This document shows, piece by piece, positions 18,202 through 26,402 of a stretch of DNA of 64,000 nt (positions are counted from its first letter, which is position 1; each line of letters begins with the position of its first letter). Source of the stretch: VRUE01 sp045805805 (GTDB lineage Bacteria; Actinomycetota; Thermoleophilia; Solirubrobacterales; 70-9); the NCBI GenBank assembly GCA_045805805.1, contig JBJMKO010000137.1:111227-175226 (forward strand), read 5' to 3'. Position numbers and translations under genes: made by a program. The notes beneath the pieces were generated by a model. It saw only the letters and a program-made list of their open reading frames with translations, was not told the DNA's origin and ran no database searches.

Positions 18202-20631
18202 TTAGACATCGAGGAACCTGACCTCCTTGGCGTGCCTTTCTATGAAGGCCTTGCGCGGCTCCACCTTGTCGCCCATCAGGTCGGCGAAGATCTTCTCGGC
18301 CAGCGCCGCGTCGTCGATGCGGACCCGCTCCAGCGTGCGGCTGGCCGGGTCCATCGTGGTTTCGCGCAGCTGGTCGGCGTTCATCTCGCCCAGGCCCTTG
18401 AAGCGCTGCATCGTCACGCCGTGACGGGCCAACTCCATCACCATCCGCCGCAGCTCGGCGAAGGACTCCGCCGTCTTCGCTTTCTGGTCGAGCGCGAGCT
18501 TGAAGGGTGGGCGGCCGAGCTGACTGAGCAACTCGGCGTGCGAGGCGATCAGGCGGCGGTAGTCGTGCGACTCGAACAGCGTCGAGGAGAGCTCGAAGGT
18601 CTTGGCGAGGCCATCTCGGCGATGGATCGCGCGGACCAGCACCCCCTCGCCGGATTCGGAGGCGATCTCGGTGTCGAACGGCTCGGCCTCGCCGGCGTCG
18701 CCGTTCAGCACGTCCTTCACTTCCGCCAGCGAGACGACGCCGCGGTCGAGGATTTCCGACTCGCCGAGGAAGCGGACCAGCTCGTGGCCGTACTCGGCTT
18801 GCAACGAGTCGGCCCAGCCCTCGTGCTCCCTGAGGCGCCGGTTGAAGCGCTGCCAGCGGGTCGTGGTCAGCTTGTGCGAGGTCCCCTCGGCATCGATGAC
18901 CTCCATCTGCTCGAGCTTGTCGCGCAGCAGCAGCTCCTCGAGCTCGGACTCCTTCTCGACGTAGGTCTCCTGCTTGCCGTTCTTCAGCTTGTAGAGCGGC
19001 GGCTTGGCGATGTAGACGTAGCCCGCCTCGATCAACTCCGGCATCTCGCGGTAGAGGAAGGTGAGCACCAGAGTGCGGATGTGGGCGCCGTCGACGTCGG
19101 CGTCGGTCATCAGCACGACCTTGTGGTAGCGCGCGTCTTTGACGTCGAACTCCTCGCGGATGCCGGTACCGACCGCGGTGATCAGCGCCTGGATCTCCTG
19201 GTTGGAGAGGACCTTGTCGATCCTCGCCTTCTCGACGTTGATGATCTTGCCGCGCAGCGGCAGCACCGCCTGGGTGTTGCGGTCGCGCCCCTGCTTGGCG
19301 GAGCCGCCGGCGGAATCACCCTCGACGATGAACAGCTCTGCCAGCGCCGGGTCGCGCACGGTGCAATCGGCGAGCTTGCCGGGCAGGGTCGAGTTCTCCA
19401 GCGCCGACTTGCGCCGGGTGAGGTCGCGGGCCTTGCGGGCCGCCTGCCGCGCCCGCGCCGCGTCGACCGCCTTGCCGACGATCCGCTTGCCCTCGCCCGG
19501 GTTCTCCTCGAAGAACTCGCCGAGCTTGCGGTTGACCGTCTCCTTGACCAGCCCCTCGATCGGCGGGTTGCCGAGCTTGGTCTTGGTCTGCCCCTCGAAC
19601 TGCGGGTCCTGCAGCTTCACCGAGATCACCGCGGTCAGCCCCTCGCGGACGTCGTCGCCGGTGAGGTTCTCGTCTTTCTCTTTGAGCAGCCCTTTGCCGC
19701 GCGCGTAAGCGTTGAGCGTGCGGGTCAGCGCCGAGCGGAAGCCGGAGAGGTGCGAGCCGCCCTCGTGGGTGTTGATGTTGTTGGCGAAGCTGAAGACGGA
19801 CTCCTGGTAGGAGGAGTTCCACTGCATCGCCACCTCGACGTGGCCGTCTTCGGTCTCGCCCTCGAAGAAGACCGTCTTGCGGTGCAGGGCGTCCTTGTTC
19901 TCGTTGAGGTGGGCGACGAAGTCGACGATCCCCCCCTCGTAATGGAAGGTGTCGCTCTGGCCCGCCGCGCGCTCGTCGACCAGGTCGATTTTGAGGCCAC
20001 GGGTGAGGAACGCCGTCTCTCGCAACCGCTCGGCCAGCGTCGCGTAGTCGAACTCGAGCTCGTCGAAGATCTCGGCGTCGGGGAGGAAGGTGACCGAGGT
20101 TCCGGTCGAGTCGGTCGCGTTGCCCTTGGCGAGTGCGGCTTGGGGCTTGCCCCGCTCGTAGTCCTGCGTCCAGACCGCCCCGTCGCGGCTGATCTCAAGG
20201 TGCAACTGCTCAGAGAGCGCGTTGACGACCGAGACGCCAACCCCATGCAGGCCGCCGGAGACCTTGTAACCGCCGCCGTCGCCGAACTTGCCTCCCGCGT
20301 GCAGGGTGGTCAACACCACCTCGGCCGCCGGCCGTTTCTCCTTGGCGTGCATTTCGACCGGGATCCCGCGCCCGTTGTCGATCACCGTGCAGCTGTTGTC
20401 GGGATGCAGGACGACGCGGACGTTGTCGCAGTGGCCGGCGATCGCCTCGTCGACAGAGTTGTCGACGACCTCGTAGACCAGGTGGTGAAGGCCGCGGGGT
20501 CCGGTCGAGCCGATGTACATGCCGGGCCGCTTGCGGACGGCCTCCAAGCCCTCGAGAACGGTGATGTCCTGGGCCCCGTAGGAGCCCGAATCGCCTTTCT
20601 TCTGCGCCACCGTCTTCTTCTTGTCAGGCAA
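18202..20631 (-). CDS. gyrB: DNA gyrase subunit B, long form
   Basis: ATPase subunit of gyrase. GHKL motifs: EVVDNSVDEA, DNGRGIP, GGLHGVGVSVVNAL. The TOPRIM domain has EGDSAGGSAKQGRDR and LMTDADVDGAHI. The 809-aa length matches E. coli-type GyrB because of an insert of about 165 residues after the PPLYKLK segment (from about YVEKESELEE to LARHGVTMQ); most actinobacterial GyrB proteins are about 650-700 aa and lack it. Start is TTG 20631 behind GGAAGGAA. A terminator-like hairpin sits 28 bp upstream on the same strand, so the gene may be attenuated or may have its own promoter inside the leader. Confidence 0.98.
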   Translation of the reverse strand: MPDKKKTVAQKKGDSGSYGAQDITVLEGLEAVRKRPGMYIGSTGPRGLHHLVYEVVDNSVDEAIAGHCDNVRVVLHPDNSCTVIDNGRGIPVEMHAKEKRPAAEVVLTTLHAGGKFGDGGGYKVSGGLHGVGVSVVNALSEQLHLEISRDGAVWTQDYERGKPQAALAKGNATDSTGTSVTFLPDAEIFDELEFDYATLAERLRETAFLTRGLKIDLVDERAAGQSDTFHYEGGIVDFVAHLNENKDALHRKTVFFEGETEDGHVEVAMQWNSSYQESVFSFANNINTHEGGSHLSGFRSALTRTLNAYARGKGLLKEKDENLTGDDVREGLTAVISVKLQDPQFEGQTKTKLGNPPIEGLVKETVNRKLGEFFEENPGEGKRIVGKAVDAARARQAARKARDLTRRKSALENSTLPGKLADCTVRDPALAELFIVEGDSAGGSAKQGRDRNTQAVLPLRGKIINVEKARIDKVLSNQEIQALITAVGTGIREEFDVKDARYHKVVLMTDADVDGAHIRTLVLTFLYREMPELIEAGYVYIAKPPLYKLKNGKQETYVEKESELEELLLRDKLEQMEVIDAEGTSHKLTTTRWQRFNRRLREHEGWADSLQAEYGHELVRFLGESEILDRGVVSLAEVKDVLNGDAGEAEPFDTEIASESGEGVLVRAIHRRDGLAKTFELSSTLFESHDYRRLIASHAELLSQLGRPPFKLALDQKAKTAESFAELRRMVMELARHGVTMQRFKGLGEMNADQLRETTMDPASRTLERVRIDDAALAEKIFADLMGDKVEPRKAFIERHAKEVRFLDV

Positions 20632-20658
20632 TTAGTTCCTTCCTGCTCTCATAGAAAA

Positions 20659-20694
20659 CCCCGACCATCAGGGCTCTTGCCGCCCTGGTCGGGG
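20659..20694 (-). terminator. Terminator/attenuator hairpin in the gyrB leader
   Basis: On the minus strand a GC-rich stem (CCCCGACC with GGTCGGGG, then AGGGC with GCCCT, one 3-nt bulge) is followed directly by TTTTCT. It lies between dciA (ends 20789) and gyrB (starts 20631). On the plus strand no T-tract follows. It could end the dnaA-dciA operon or attenuate gyrB. The surrounding 20695-20788 is unusually AT-rich and contains a possible minus-strand -10 (TATCCT, about 20717-20722), so a gyrB promoter upstream of the hairpin is possible. Confidence 0.65.
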
Positions 20695-20788
20695 CTGAAA
20701 ACGCAAGTTGACATAAGGATACCAGTTTGGCCCCTTGAAGAACCCCTCTTATGGAAATAAAAGTCCTGCAAATCAGCCATAAATGAAT

Positions 20789-21094
20789 TTAGCTACGGAC
20801 ATCTTCCGCACGAAAGCGCAAACTCCGTGGCGCCCGGTCTCCGAGACGGTCTCTCAGGCGCTGCAGGAGCTGGTCCTGCATCAAATCCAACTCCTGGGCC
20901 CAGACGGAATCCGTGCAGCCGATCAGGGCCTCCCCCCCGCGCTCGGAGACCGGGCTGCAGGCCGCAGCGATCTGCTCTCCCACCGCCTCGGCCCAGGCCG
21001 CTTGGAGTGCCGCCAGAGGCGTCTTCGGGGCGGCCTGCTCGAGCGCGGTGCGCAGCGCATCCGCAGCGGGGCGAGGGGCGCGGCGACGGGTCAT
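20789..21094 (-). CDS. dciA: DUF721 protein, DciA-like helicase-operating factor
   Basis: 101-aa protein starting at ATG 21094, overlapping the recF stop by 4 nt (ATGA). It has the DUF721 pattern: helical N-terminus, AWAEAVGEQIAAACSPVSERGGEALIGCTDSVWAQELDLMQDQLLQRL, with the conserved W-E-VG and W-EL-L signatures. DUF721/DciA proteins load or operate replicative helicase DnaB at the origin in bacteria lacking DnaC/DnaI. Its position between recF and gyrB is the standard actinobacterial one. Confidence 0.85.
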   Translation of the reverse strand: MTRRRAPRPAADALRTALEQAAPKTPLAALQAAWAEAVGEQIAAACSPVSERGGEALIGCTDSVWAQELDLMQDQLLQRLRDRLGDRAPRSLRFRAEDVRS

Positions 21095-22182
21095 GCCGCA
21101 ACGGCCTCCCCGACCGCGAGGGGCATCCGCACCACGCTCGCGATCGCCCCGGCGGGAAGCGAATCCTCGGCGGCTGCGGTGAGCAGCGCCTGCCCGCCGG
21201 CCCCAAGCCGTTCGACCAGCCGCTGCCGGCGATCGGGGTCGAGCTCGCTCATCACATCGTCGAGCAGGAGGAGCGGGGAGACCTGCCGGGCCTCCAGCAA
21301 GGCCTGGCGCTCGGCGAAGAGCAGCGCCAGGAGGGCGGCGCGCTGCTGGCCCTGGGAACCGTAGCGTCGCAGCGAGCGACCGGCGGCGGCGATCTTCAGC
21401 TCGTCGAGATGCGGCCCCCACGACGTCCGGCCCAAACGGATATCGGCTTCGCGGCGCTCGCCGAGGCCGGCGAGGATCTCGCCGGCCGATCCTTCGGCGC
21501 GCGGCGCGTACTCGATCGTCGCCCCCCCCTCGAGGCCCAGCTCGCCGGCGGTCTCGGCGAACCGGGCGGAGAGCTCACCGACCGCAGCCTCACGAGCGGC
21601 GACCAGCGAAGCGGCGGTCTCGGCGAGCGTCGCGTCCCAAACGTCCAATTCGGCGGCAGCGCCGCGTCCTGCAGCCAGCCTCGCCAGCAGCGCGTTGCGC
21701 TGTGCCAGCGCCTGGCCGAAGCGCTGGCGCAGGTCTCCTCGACTCGGCCAGCGCGCTGCGACGAAGCGGTCCAGGTGCGCACGCCTCTCTCCCGGCGGAC
21801 CCTTGATCAGCGCCAGACGGTCGGGTGAGAAGACGGCAACCGGAGGGCGGCTGCGCGCCAGCGTCGCCGGGTCGGCCGCATTGCCGTCGAGCAGATGGCG
21901 GCGACCCTCGCCGCGGCTGACCGAGGCGAGCAGGCGGCACTCGATGCCATCGTCGTCGCGCACTGTCGCTTCGGCTCGCGCGAAGGAGCCGCCGAAGGGA
22001 ATCAGGTCGCGGCGATCGGAGGTGCGAAACGAGCGGCCGGTGAGGGCGAAGTAGAGCGCCTCGAGCAGGTTCGTCTTGCCGATGCCGTTGGGGCCGACGA
22101 AGCTGACGATCCCGGGGGTCAGCTCGATCCGCGCCAGCGCCAAGCTCCGCAGCGGCTTCGCTTCGACGGCGGTGACCAGCAC
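21091..22182 (-). CDS. recF: DNA replication and repair protein RecF
   Basis: SMC-like ATPase that assists RecA loading at single-strand gaps. The 363-aa protein has Walker A GPNGIGKTN near residue 30, the ABC signature YGSQGQQRAALLAL near 280, and Walker B LLLLDDVMSELD near 308. It begins 10 bp downstream of dnaN in the dnaA-dnaN-recF-dciA operon. Length and motifs are normal. Confidence 0.97.
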   Translation of the reverse strand: MLVTAVEAKPLRSLALARIELTPGIVSFVGPNGIGKTNLLEALYFALTGRSFRTSDRRDLIPFGGSFARAEATVRDDDGIECRLLASVSRGEGRRHLLDGNAADPATLARSRPPVAVFSPDRLALIKGPPGERRAHLDRFVAARWPSRGDLRQRFGQALAQRNALLARLAAGRGAAAELDVWDATLAETAASLVAAREAAVGELSARFAETAGELGLEGGATIEYAPRAEGSAGEILAGLGERREADIRLGRTSWGPHLDELKIAAAGRSLRRYGSQGQQRAALLALLFAERQALLEARQVSPLLLLDDVMSELDPDRRQRLVERLGAGGQALLTAAAEDSLPAGAIASVVRMPLAVGEAVAA

Positions 22183-22192
22183 CGGCAGAACC

Positions 22193-23299
22193 TCACACGT
22201 TGAGGCGGATCGGCATCACCAGATAGCGGAAGTCTTCGTTGTCGACCGGTTGCAGCAGCCCGGGGCGCAGCGGCGAGATCAGCCGCAGCATCACCTCGTC
22301 CCCCTCGACGCTTTCGATTCCCTCGCGGAGGAAGTCGGGGTTGAAGCCGATCTCCAGCGGCTCGCCCTCGAAAGCTGCCGGCATCGTCTCTTCGGCGTCG
22401 CCCACGTCCGGCGTGGACGCCGCGATCGTCAGCTCGCCGGGGGTGAAGGCGAGGCGCAGGGGGGCGTTGCGCTGCGCCAGCTGGCTGACCCGGCGGGTGA
22501 CGTCGAGGAACTCCGGGCGTGGCAGCCGCACATCGTGGTCGTAGGACTCCGGCAGGAGTTGTCGAAAGTTGGGGAACTGGCCCTCGATCAGCCTCGTGTT
22601 GAGGACGATGTCCCCTGCCTTGAAGACTGCCTGGTTGCGGAGCAGCGCCACCGAGACCGCCTCGACGCCGTCGGCCGAGACGATCCGGCCGAGCTCACGC
22701 AGGGCCTTGGCCGGGATGTTCGCCTCCAGCTCGCCGCCAATCGCGCTCTCCAGCTCCGTCCGCTTAACCGCGAGGCGGTAGGAGTCGGTCGCCACCATCG
22801 TCATCTCCGAACCGCTGGCGTTGACCAGGACGCCGGTGAGCACCGGCCGCATGTCATCGCGCGAGGCGGCGCGGGCGACCAGCTCGACCGTTGAGGCGAG
22901 GGCGGCAGCGGGAATCGTCAGCGGCTCGCCCTCCTCTTCGGGAAACGTCGGGAAGTCCTCGCTGGGCAGGACGCGAAGGTGGAAGCTCGAGCTGCCGCTG
23001 CGGATCTCGACGTCGCGCTCGGCCTCCCGCAACTCGATCTCCACCGTCGCGTCGCCGAGCGAGCGGGCGAGCTCGGCGAGGAGGCGGCCGGGGAGGAGGA
23101 TCGAACCGCCGCCGTCGACCTCGGCGGCCAGCTTCGTCTTCAAGCCCATCTCGAGGTCCGTCGCGCAAAGGCTGATCCCCTCCTCGCCGGCGGCAAGGAG
23201 GATCCCTGAGAGCGACTGCGTTGCTGCCCGGGTCGACACGGCCCTGGAGACGACGGAGAGCTTGGCGACCAGCTCATCGCGTTTAGTTGTCAGCTTCAA
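22193..23299 (-). CDS. dnaN: DNA polymerase III beta subunit (sliding clamp)
   Basis: Ring-shaped processivity clamp of the replicase. 368 aa from TTG 23299, giving MKLTTKRDELVAKLSVVSRAV, the usual N-terminus; AAGAAGG lies about ten bases upstream. The frame stays open to 23377, but those extra residues are not clamp-like and run into the origin region. Three clamp folds can be followed, ending with the characteristic C-terminal DNEDFRYLVMPIRLNV (the family ends in a YLVMP(V/I)R-type motif). dnaA lies upstream across the putative origin. Confidence 0.97.
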   Translation of the reverse strand: MKLTTKRDELVAKLSVVSRAVSTRAATQSLSGILLAAGEEGISLCATDLEMGLKTKLAAEVDGGGSILLPGRLLAELARSLGDATVEIELREAERDVEIRSGSSSFHLRVLPSEDFPTFPEEEGEPLTIPAAALASTVELVARAASRDDMRPVLTGVLVNASGSEMTMVATDSYRLAVKRTELESAIGGELEANIPAKALRELGRIVSADGVEAVSVALLRNQAVFKAGDIVLNTRLIEGQFPNFRQLLPESYDHDVRLPRPEFLDVTRRVSQLAQRNAPLRLAFTPGELTIAASTPDVGDAEETMPAAFEGEPLEIGFNPDFLREGIESVEGDEVMLRLISPLRPGLLQPVDNEDFRYLVMPIRLNV

Positions 23300-23332
23300 G
23301 TGATCGATGCCTTCTTGAGTTGGATTAGGGCA

Positions 23333-23467
23333 TGTGGAAAAGCGCGAAAAGGAGAGAAATGCCGCTCTCCGCCGCACTTGACGACCTGTGGAAGCGTCTG
23401 TGGGAAGGCACTGATTCTTACAGTGCCGTCGGCGGTCACGCGGGGCCTGTGGAGGCTGTGTGGATCG
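23333..23467. other. oriC: Putative replication origin: cluster of DnaA-box-like repeats
   Basis: The dnaA-dnaN gap and the last bases of dnaA contain five TGTGG-type motifs in one orientation, starting at 23333 (TGTGGAAAA, 8/9 to the consensus box complement), 23387, 23399, 23448 and 23459 (TGTGGATCG, 7/9). Spacings of 12 and 11 bp separate the paired boxes. Gene orientation flips just beyond dnaA and replication genes lie on both sides, as at most bacterial origins. The stretch 23333-23360 is purine-rich and relatively A-rich. Three boxes are weak (6/9), so exact limits are uncertain. Confidence 0.7.
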
Positions 23468-24761
23468 CGGCGCGCAACTCCTCGACCTGGGCGGCCAGCT
23501 TTTTGTCCTCGCCGAAGCGGGCTTCGACGCGGCGGATCGAGTTGAGCACGGTGGAGTGATCGCGGCCCCCGTAGAGACGGCCGATCTGGGACAGCGAGAG
23601 GTCGGTCAGCTCGCGGGTGAGATAGATGGCAACCTGCCGCGCCCGGAGAGGAGTCGCCGCCCGGGTCGAACCGACCAGCTCGGCCCGGGAGATGCCGAAG
23701 GCCCGGGATACGCGCTCCTGGATCTCCTCGACCGGCGAAGTCTCGGATCTGCGCGAAGCCCTGGGGACGACCGCATCGACCAGCTCAGAGCTGAGTGGCT
23801 TCGCGGTCAGCGAGGCATGAGCGATGACCCGGGTAAGGGCGCCGTGGAGCTGGCGCACGTTGGCATCGATCCGCCCTGCCAGCTCGGAGAGGACGTCTCC
23901 CTCCGCCTCGACGCCGGCCTCGCGGACGAGTCGCCGCAGGACGGTCAGCCGGGTCGCGAGGTTGGGCGGCTCGACCGCGACGGTCAGGCCCCACTCGAAG
24001 CGGTCGCGAAGGCGGGCCTCGAGGCTGGAGAGCTCACGGGGGATGCGGTCGGCGGAGAGGACCACCTGGCTCCCCCCTTCATAGAGAGCGTTGAAGGTGT
24101 GGAAGAACTCGTCCTCGGTGTGGCGCTTGCCCTCGAGGAACTGGACATCGTCGACCAGCAGCACGTCGAGGTCGCGGTAGCGGCGCTTGAACTCCTCGGC
24201 GCCCTGTGTGCGCAAGGCAGCCACGAACTCGCCGGTGAAGGTCTCCGCGGTCGCATAGCGGACGCCGAGGCCCGGAGCGCAGAGAGCGAGGTAGTTGGCG
24301 ATCGCGACCAAGAGGTGGGTCTTGCCGAGGCCGGGCGGCCCGTGGAGAAAGAGTGGGTTGTAGGCCTCCGACGGGGCCTCGGCAACCGCCAGGGCCGCCG
24401 CGTGGGCGATCCGGTTTCCCTCGCCGATCACGAAGCGGTCGAAGGTGTAGCTGGCATTGAGATCCGTGCCCGGGTCGCGATCGGAAGACTCGCCGATCTC
24501 ACTGCCGGCGGCAAAGCTGATCTCGGTCAGCTCCGATCCGGCCGCGACCAGGGCCTCGCGCAGCAGGCCGGAATATCGCCTCTCGGCCCAAACGCGGATG
24601 CCCTCGGGAGCCGAGAGGTAGAGCACGCCTGCCTGGGCACCGACGACCGCGAGCGGCTCCAGCCAGAGCTGGAACGTCGACGGTGGCACGGACGCGCGCA
24701 GGCAGGCGCGAATGTTCTGCCAGAGAGCGTCAAGATCCTGTTTTGGCGGGTCGCCGGGCAC
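23436..24761 (-). CDS. dnaA: Chromosomal replication initiator DnaA
   Basis: AAA+ initiator that binds DnaA boxes and opens the origin. 441 aa from GTG 24761. Domain I is at the N-terminus (LWQNIRACLRASVPPSTFQLWLEPL), domain II is short, domain III begins at NASYTFDRFVIGEGN with Walker A GPPGLGKTHL and Walker B VLLVDDVQFL, and domain IV has LRARQVAIYLTRELTDLSLSQIG and GGRDHSTVLNSIRRVE, the DNA-binding helix-turn-helix signature. Domain II is much shorter than in Streptomyces. Confidence 0.98.
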   Translation of the reverse strand: MPGDPPKQDLDALWQNIRACLRASVPPSTFQLWLEPLAVVGAQAGVLYLSAPEGIRVWAERRYSGLLREALVAAGSELTEISFAAGSEIGESSDRDPGTDLNASYTFDRFVIGEGNRIAHAAALAVAEAPSEAYNPLFLHGPPGLGKTHLLVAIANYLALCAPGLGVRYATAETFTGEFVAALRTQGAEEFKRRYRDLDVLLVDDVQFLEGKRHTEDEFFHTFNALYEGGSQVVLSADRIPRELSSLEARLRDRFEWGLTVAVEPPNLATRLTVLRRLVREAGVEAEGDVLSELAGRIDANVRQLHGALTRVIAHASLTAKPLSSELVDAVVPRASRRSETSPVEEIQERVSRAFGISRAELVGSTRAATPLRARQVAIYLTRELTDLSLSQIGRLYGGRDHSTVLNSIRRVEARFGEDKKLAAQVEELRAAIHTASTGPA

Positions 24762-24864
24762 CAGCGGCCGACCATAGCGGCGGCCGGGATGGCGGAAACC
24801 GGGCCCCCCGCAAATCCCGAGGAAAGATTCCAGCCACGTTCGCTCATCGTCGGGACCGCGTCCG

Positions 24865-24870
24865 TATACT
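24865..24870 (+). promoter_or_regulatory. Possible rpmH -10 element (leaderless or very short leader)
   Basis: TATACT matches the -10 consensus TATAAT at five of six bases and ends ten bases before the rpmH ATG. Transcription would then begin only a few bases before, or at, the start codon. No Shine-Dalgarno sequence is visible before that ATG. A matching -35 at the right spacing is not clear. Confidence 0.45.
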
Positions 24871-24880
24871 GCGACGGCCG

Positions 24881-25015
24881 ATGAAGCGGACCTATCAGCC
24901 GAAGAAGCGGAAGCGGGCGAAGACGCACGGCTTCCGGGCGCGCATGAGCACGCGTGGAGGTCGGGCGATTCTCAAGCGCCGGCGCCGTAAAGGCCGCAAG
25001 CGCCTGACTCCATAG
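24881..25015 (+). CDS. rpmH: 50S ribosomal protein L34
   Basis: 44-aa, extremely basic ribosomal protein: MKRTYQPKKRKRAKTHGFR, then RMSTRGGRAILKRRRRKGRKRL. This is the full-length L34 pattern (MKRTYQP start, HGFR-RM-T-GGR, RR-KGRK-L). It is the first gene of the plus-strand operon rpmH-rnpA-yidD-yidC, and its stop codon directly abuts the rnpA ATG. Confidence 0.97.
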   Translation: MKRTYQPKKRKRAKTHGFRARMSTRGGRAILKRRRRKGRKRLTP

Positions 25016-25384
25016 ATGGCGGCTAAGCGTCGCCGCCTCTCGCGCAGCGGCGAGTTCGACCGCGTTTACCGCGACGGCACATCACATGCGACCCGCTACC
25101 TCGTTCTCTACAGCTTCCCTCGCAAGGACGAGGAGGCGGAGGAGGTGAGGCTCGGGGTTTCGGTCAGCCGCAAGGTTGGCGGCGCCGTCGACCGCAACAG
25201 GGTCAAGCGTGCGCTGCGCGAGGCCTTCTGGGGACTCTCCGACCGGCTTCCCCCGCAGCATGATTTCGTCCTGGTGGCTCGCTCGGAGATCGGCGACCTG
25301 ATCGAGCGCGAGGGAAGCGCCGGCGTGCGGGCGAGCATCGAGGAGGCGCTCCTCGCGCCTGCAAAGGGCCGGCGTTCCACGTGA
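25016..25384 (+). CDS. rnpA: Ribonuclease P protein component
   Basis: Protein subunit that helps the RNase P RNA cleave tRNA 5' leaders. 122 aa, basic, beginning RRRLSRSGEFDRVYRDG; the central RNR signature is RNRVKRALREAFW, preceded by VRLGVSVSRKVGGAV. It starts on the base after the rpmH stop and its TGA overlaps the GTG start of yidD. A parS-like palindrome straddles its last codons. Confidence 0.95.
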   Translation: MAAKRRRLSRSGEFDRVYRDGTSHATRYLVLYSFPRKDEEAEEVRLGVSVSRKVGGAVDRNRVKRALREAFWGLSDRLPPQHDFVLVARSEIGDLIEREGSAGVRASIEEALLAPAKGRRST

Positions 25385-25388
25385 AACG
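25373..25388. promoter_or_regulatory. parS: parS-like centromere site
   Basis: CGTTCCACGTGAAACG matches the consensus TGTTTCACGTGAAACA at 13 of 16 positions and keeps the central CACGTG palindrome. It lies across the rnpA/yidD junction, about 2 kb from the putative oriC and 3 kb from parAB, where ParB loading sites are expected. No second site of equal quality was found in the window. Confidence 0.75.
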
Positions 25389-25653
25389 GTTGCTCCTGGC
25401 GTCGATCACCGCCTACCAGCGCTGGATTTCGCCTTCCAGGCCTCGGCGCTGCCGCTACGAGCCGACCTGTTCCGCCTACGCCGCCCAGTCCATCCGCCGC
25501 TTCGGTGCCGTGCGCGGCACCCTGCTTGCCACCTGGCGCCTGCTGCGCTGCAACCCGTTCAGCCACGGCGGCTTCGATCCGGTTCCCGAGCGCTTCACTC
25601 TCAAGGCCGGTCCCGTCGATCCCGCGGTCCACCACGGAGAGGCGCACACATGA
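25381..25653 (+). CDS. yidD: Membrane protein insertion efficiency factor YidD
   Basis: 90-aa protein from GTG 25381. Family hallmarks: AYQRWISPSRPRRCRYEPTCSAYA (the conserved cysteine-containing motif), then RFGAVRGTLLATWRLLRCNPFSHGGFDPVP. The family is an amphipathic peripheral membrane protein that assists YidC-dependent insertion. Its start overlaps the rnpA stop and its stop overlaps the yidC start (ATGA). Confidence 0.95.
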   Translation: MKRLLLASITAYQRWISPSRPRRCRYEPTCSAYAAQSIRRFGAVRGTLLATWRLLRCNPFSHGGFDPVPERFTLKAGPVDPAVHHGEAHT

Positions 25654-26399
25654 TCCCGGCCGCAAACATCCTGCAGCCGCTGATCGACATCGCCAACGGA
25701 GTCCTTCAGTTCTTCCACGACAGCGCCGGGCTGAGCTGGGGCATGTCGATCATCGCGCTCACCGTCTGCACCCGCGCGCTGCTGATCCCGCTCACCTACA
25801 AGCAGCTGAAGGGCATGCGGGCGCTGCAGGCGCTGCAGCCGCAGATCAAAGAGATCCAGGCGAAATTCAAAAACGACCGGCAGCGCATGCAGCAGGAGAT
25901 GATGCGCTTCTACCAAGAGAACAAAGTCAACCCGTTTGCCTCCTGCATCCCGCTGCTGGCGCAGCTCCCGGTCTTCATCACGCTCTTCTACGTCCTCCGG
26001 CACGAGCTTCCGGCCGACATTGGCTGCGAAGCGGGGCATTGCGGCGCCGAAGCGTCGTTCCTCTTCATCAACGACCTGACCGCGAAGGCGGTCGGCGCCG
26101 AACTGATCGTGCTGCTGGTCCTCTACGTCGGCACGCAGCTGATCTCGGGCATGGTGATGTCGGTGACGGCCGACAAAAGCCAGCGGATGATGATGTTCAT
26201 CCTGCCGCTGGTCTTTGTCCCCTTCGTGATCAACTTCCCCGCCGGTCTCGTCCTCTACTGGATCACGACCAACGTCTGGACGATCGGTCAGCAGTACACG
26301 ATCCAGAAGTTGATTCCGGCGCCTCACGTGGCTACGCCTGCGGAGGTCATGGCTGCGAAGCCGCCTCCTCCCCCGCCTAAAAAGAAGAAGCGGCGCTGA
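25650..26399 (+). CDS. yidC: Membrane protein insertase YidC
   Basis: 249-aa Oxa1/YidC-type insertase. It has no large periplasmic domain, as in Gram-positives. An initial hydrophobic region is followed by TRALLIPLTYKQLKGMRALQ (conserved Arg of the hydrophilic groove), a cytoplasmic helical hairpin (KEIQAKFKNDRQRMQQEMM), NPFASCIPLLAQLPVFITLFYVL, and two further membrane pairs. The short C-terminal tail is Pro/Lys-rich (PPPPPPKKKKRR), typical of ribosome-contacting tails. Overlaps yidD by 4 nt. Confidence 0.96.
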   Translation: MIPAANILQPLIDIANGVLQFFHDSAGLSWGMSIIALTVCTRALLIPLTYKQLKGMRALQALQPQIKEIQAKFKNDRQRMQQEMMRFYQENKVNPFASCIPLLAQLPVFITLFYVLRHELPADIGCEAGHCGAEASFLFINDLTAKAVGAELIVLLVLYVGTQLISGMVMSVTADKSQRMMMFILPLVFVPFVINFPAGLVLYWITTNVWTIGQQYTIQKLIPAPHVATPAEVMAAKPPPPPPKKKKRR

Positions 26400-26402
26400 T
26401 CG

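Noticed and set aside
17932..20760. 942-codon open frame on the plus strand antisense to gyrB/gyrA
   Set aside because: GC-rich shadow frame of a well-supported gene; its translation has no recognisable motif and is dominated by codon-reversal residues (V, E, L, G, R).
22193..23377. dnaN start at 23377
   Set aside because: The extra 26 codons run into the DnaA-box region and do not resemble clamp N-termini; TTG 23299 with AAGAAGG fits the family.
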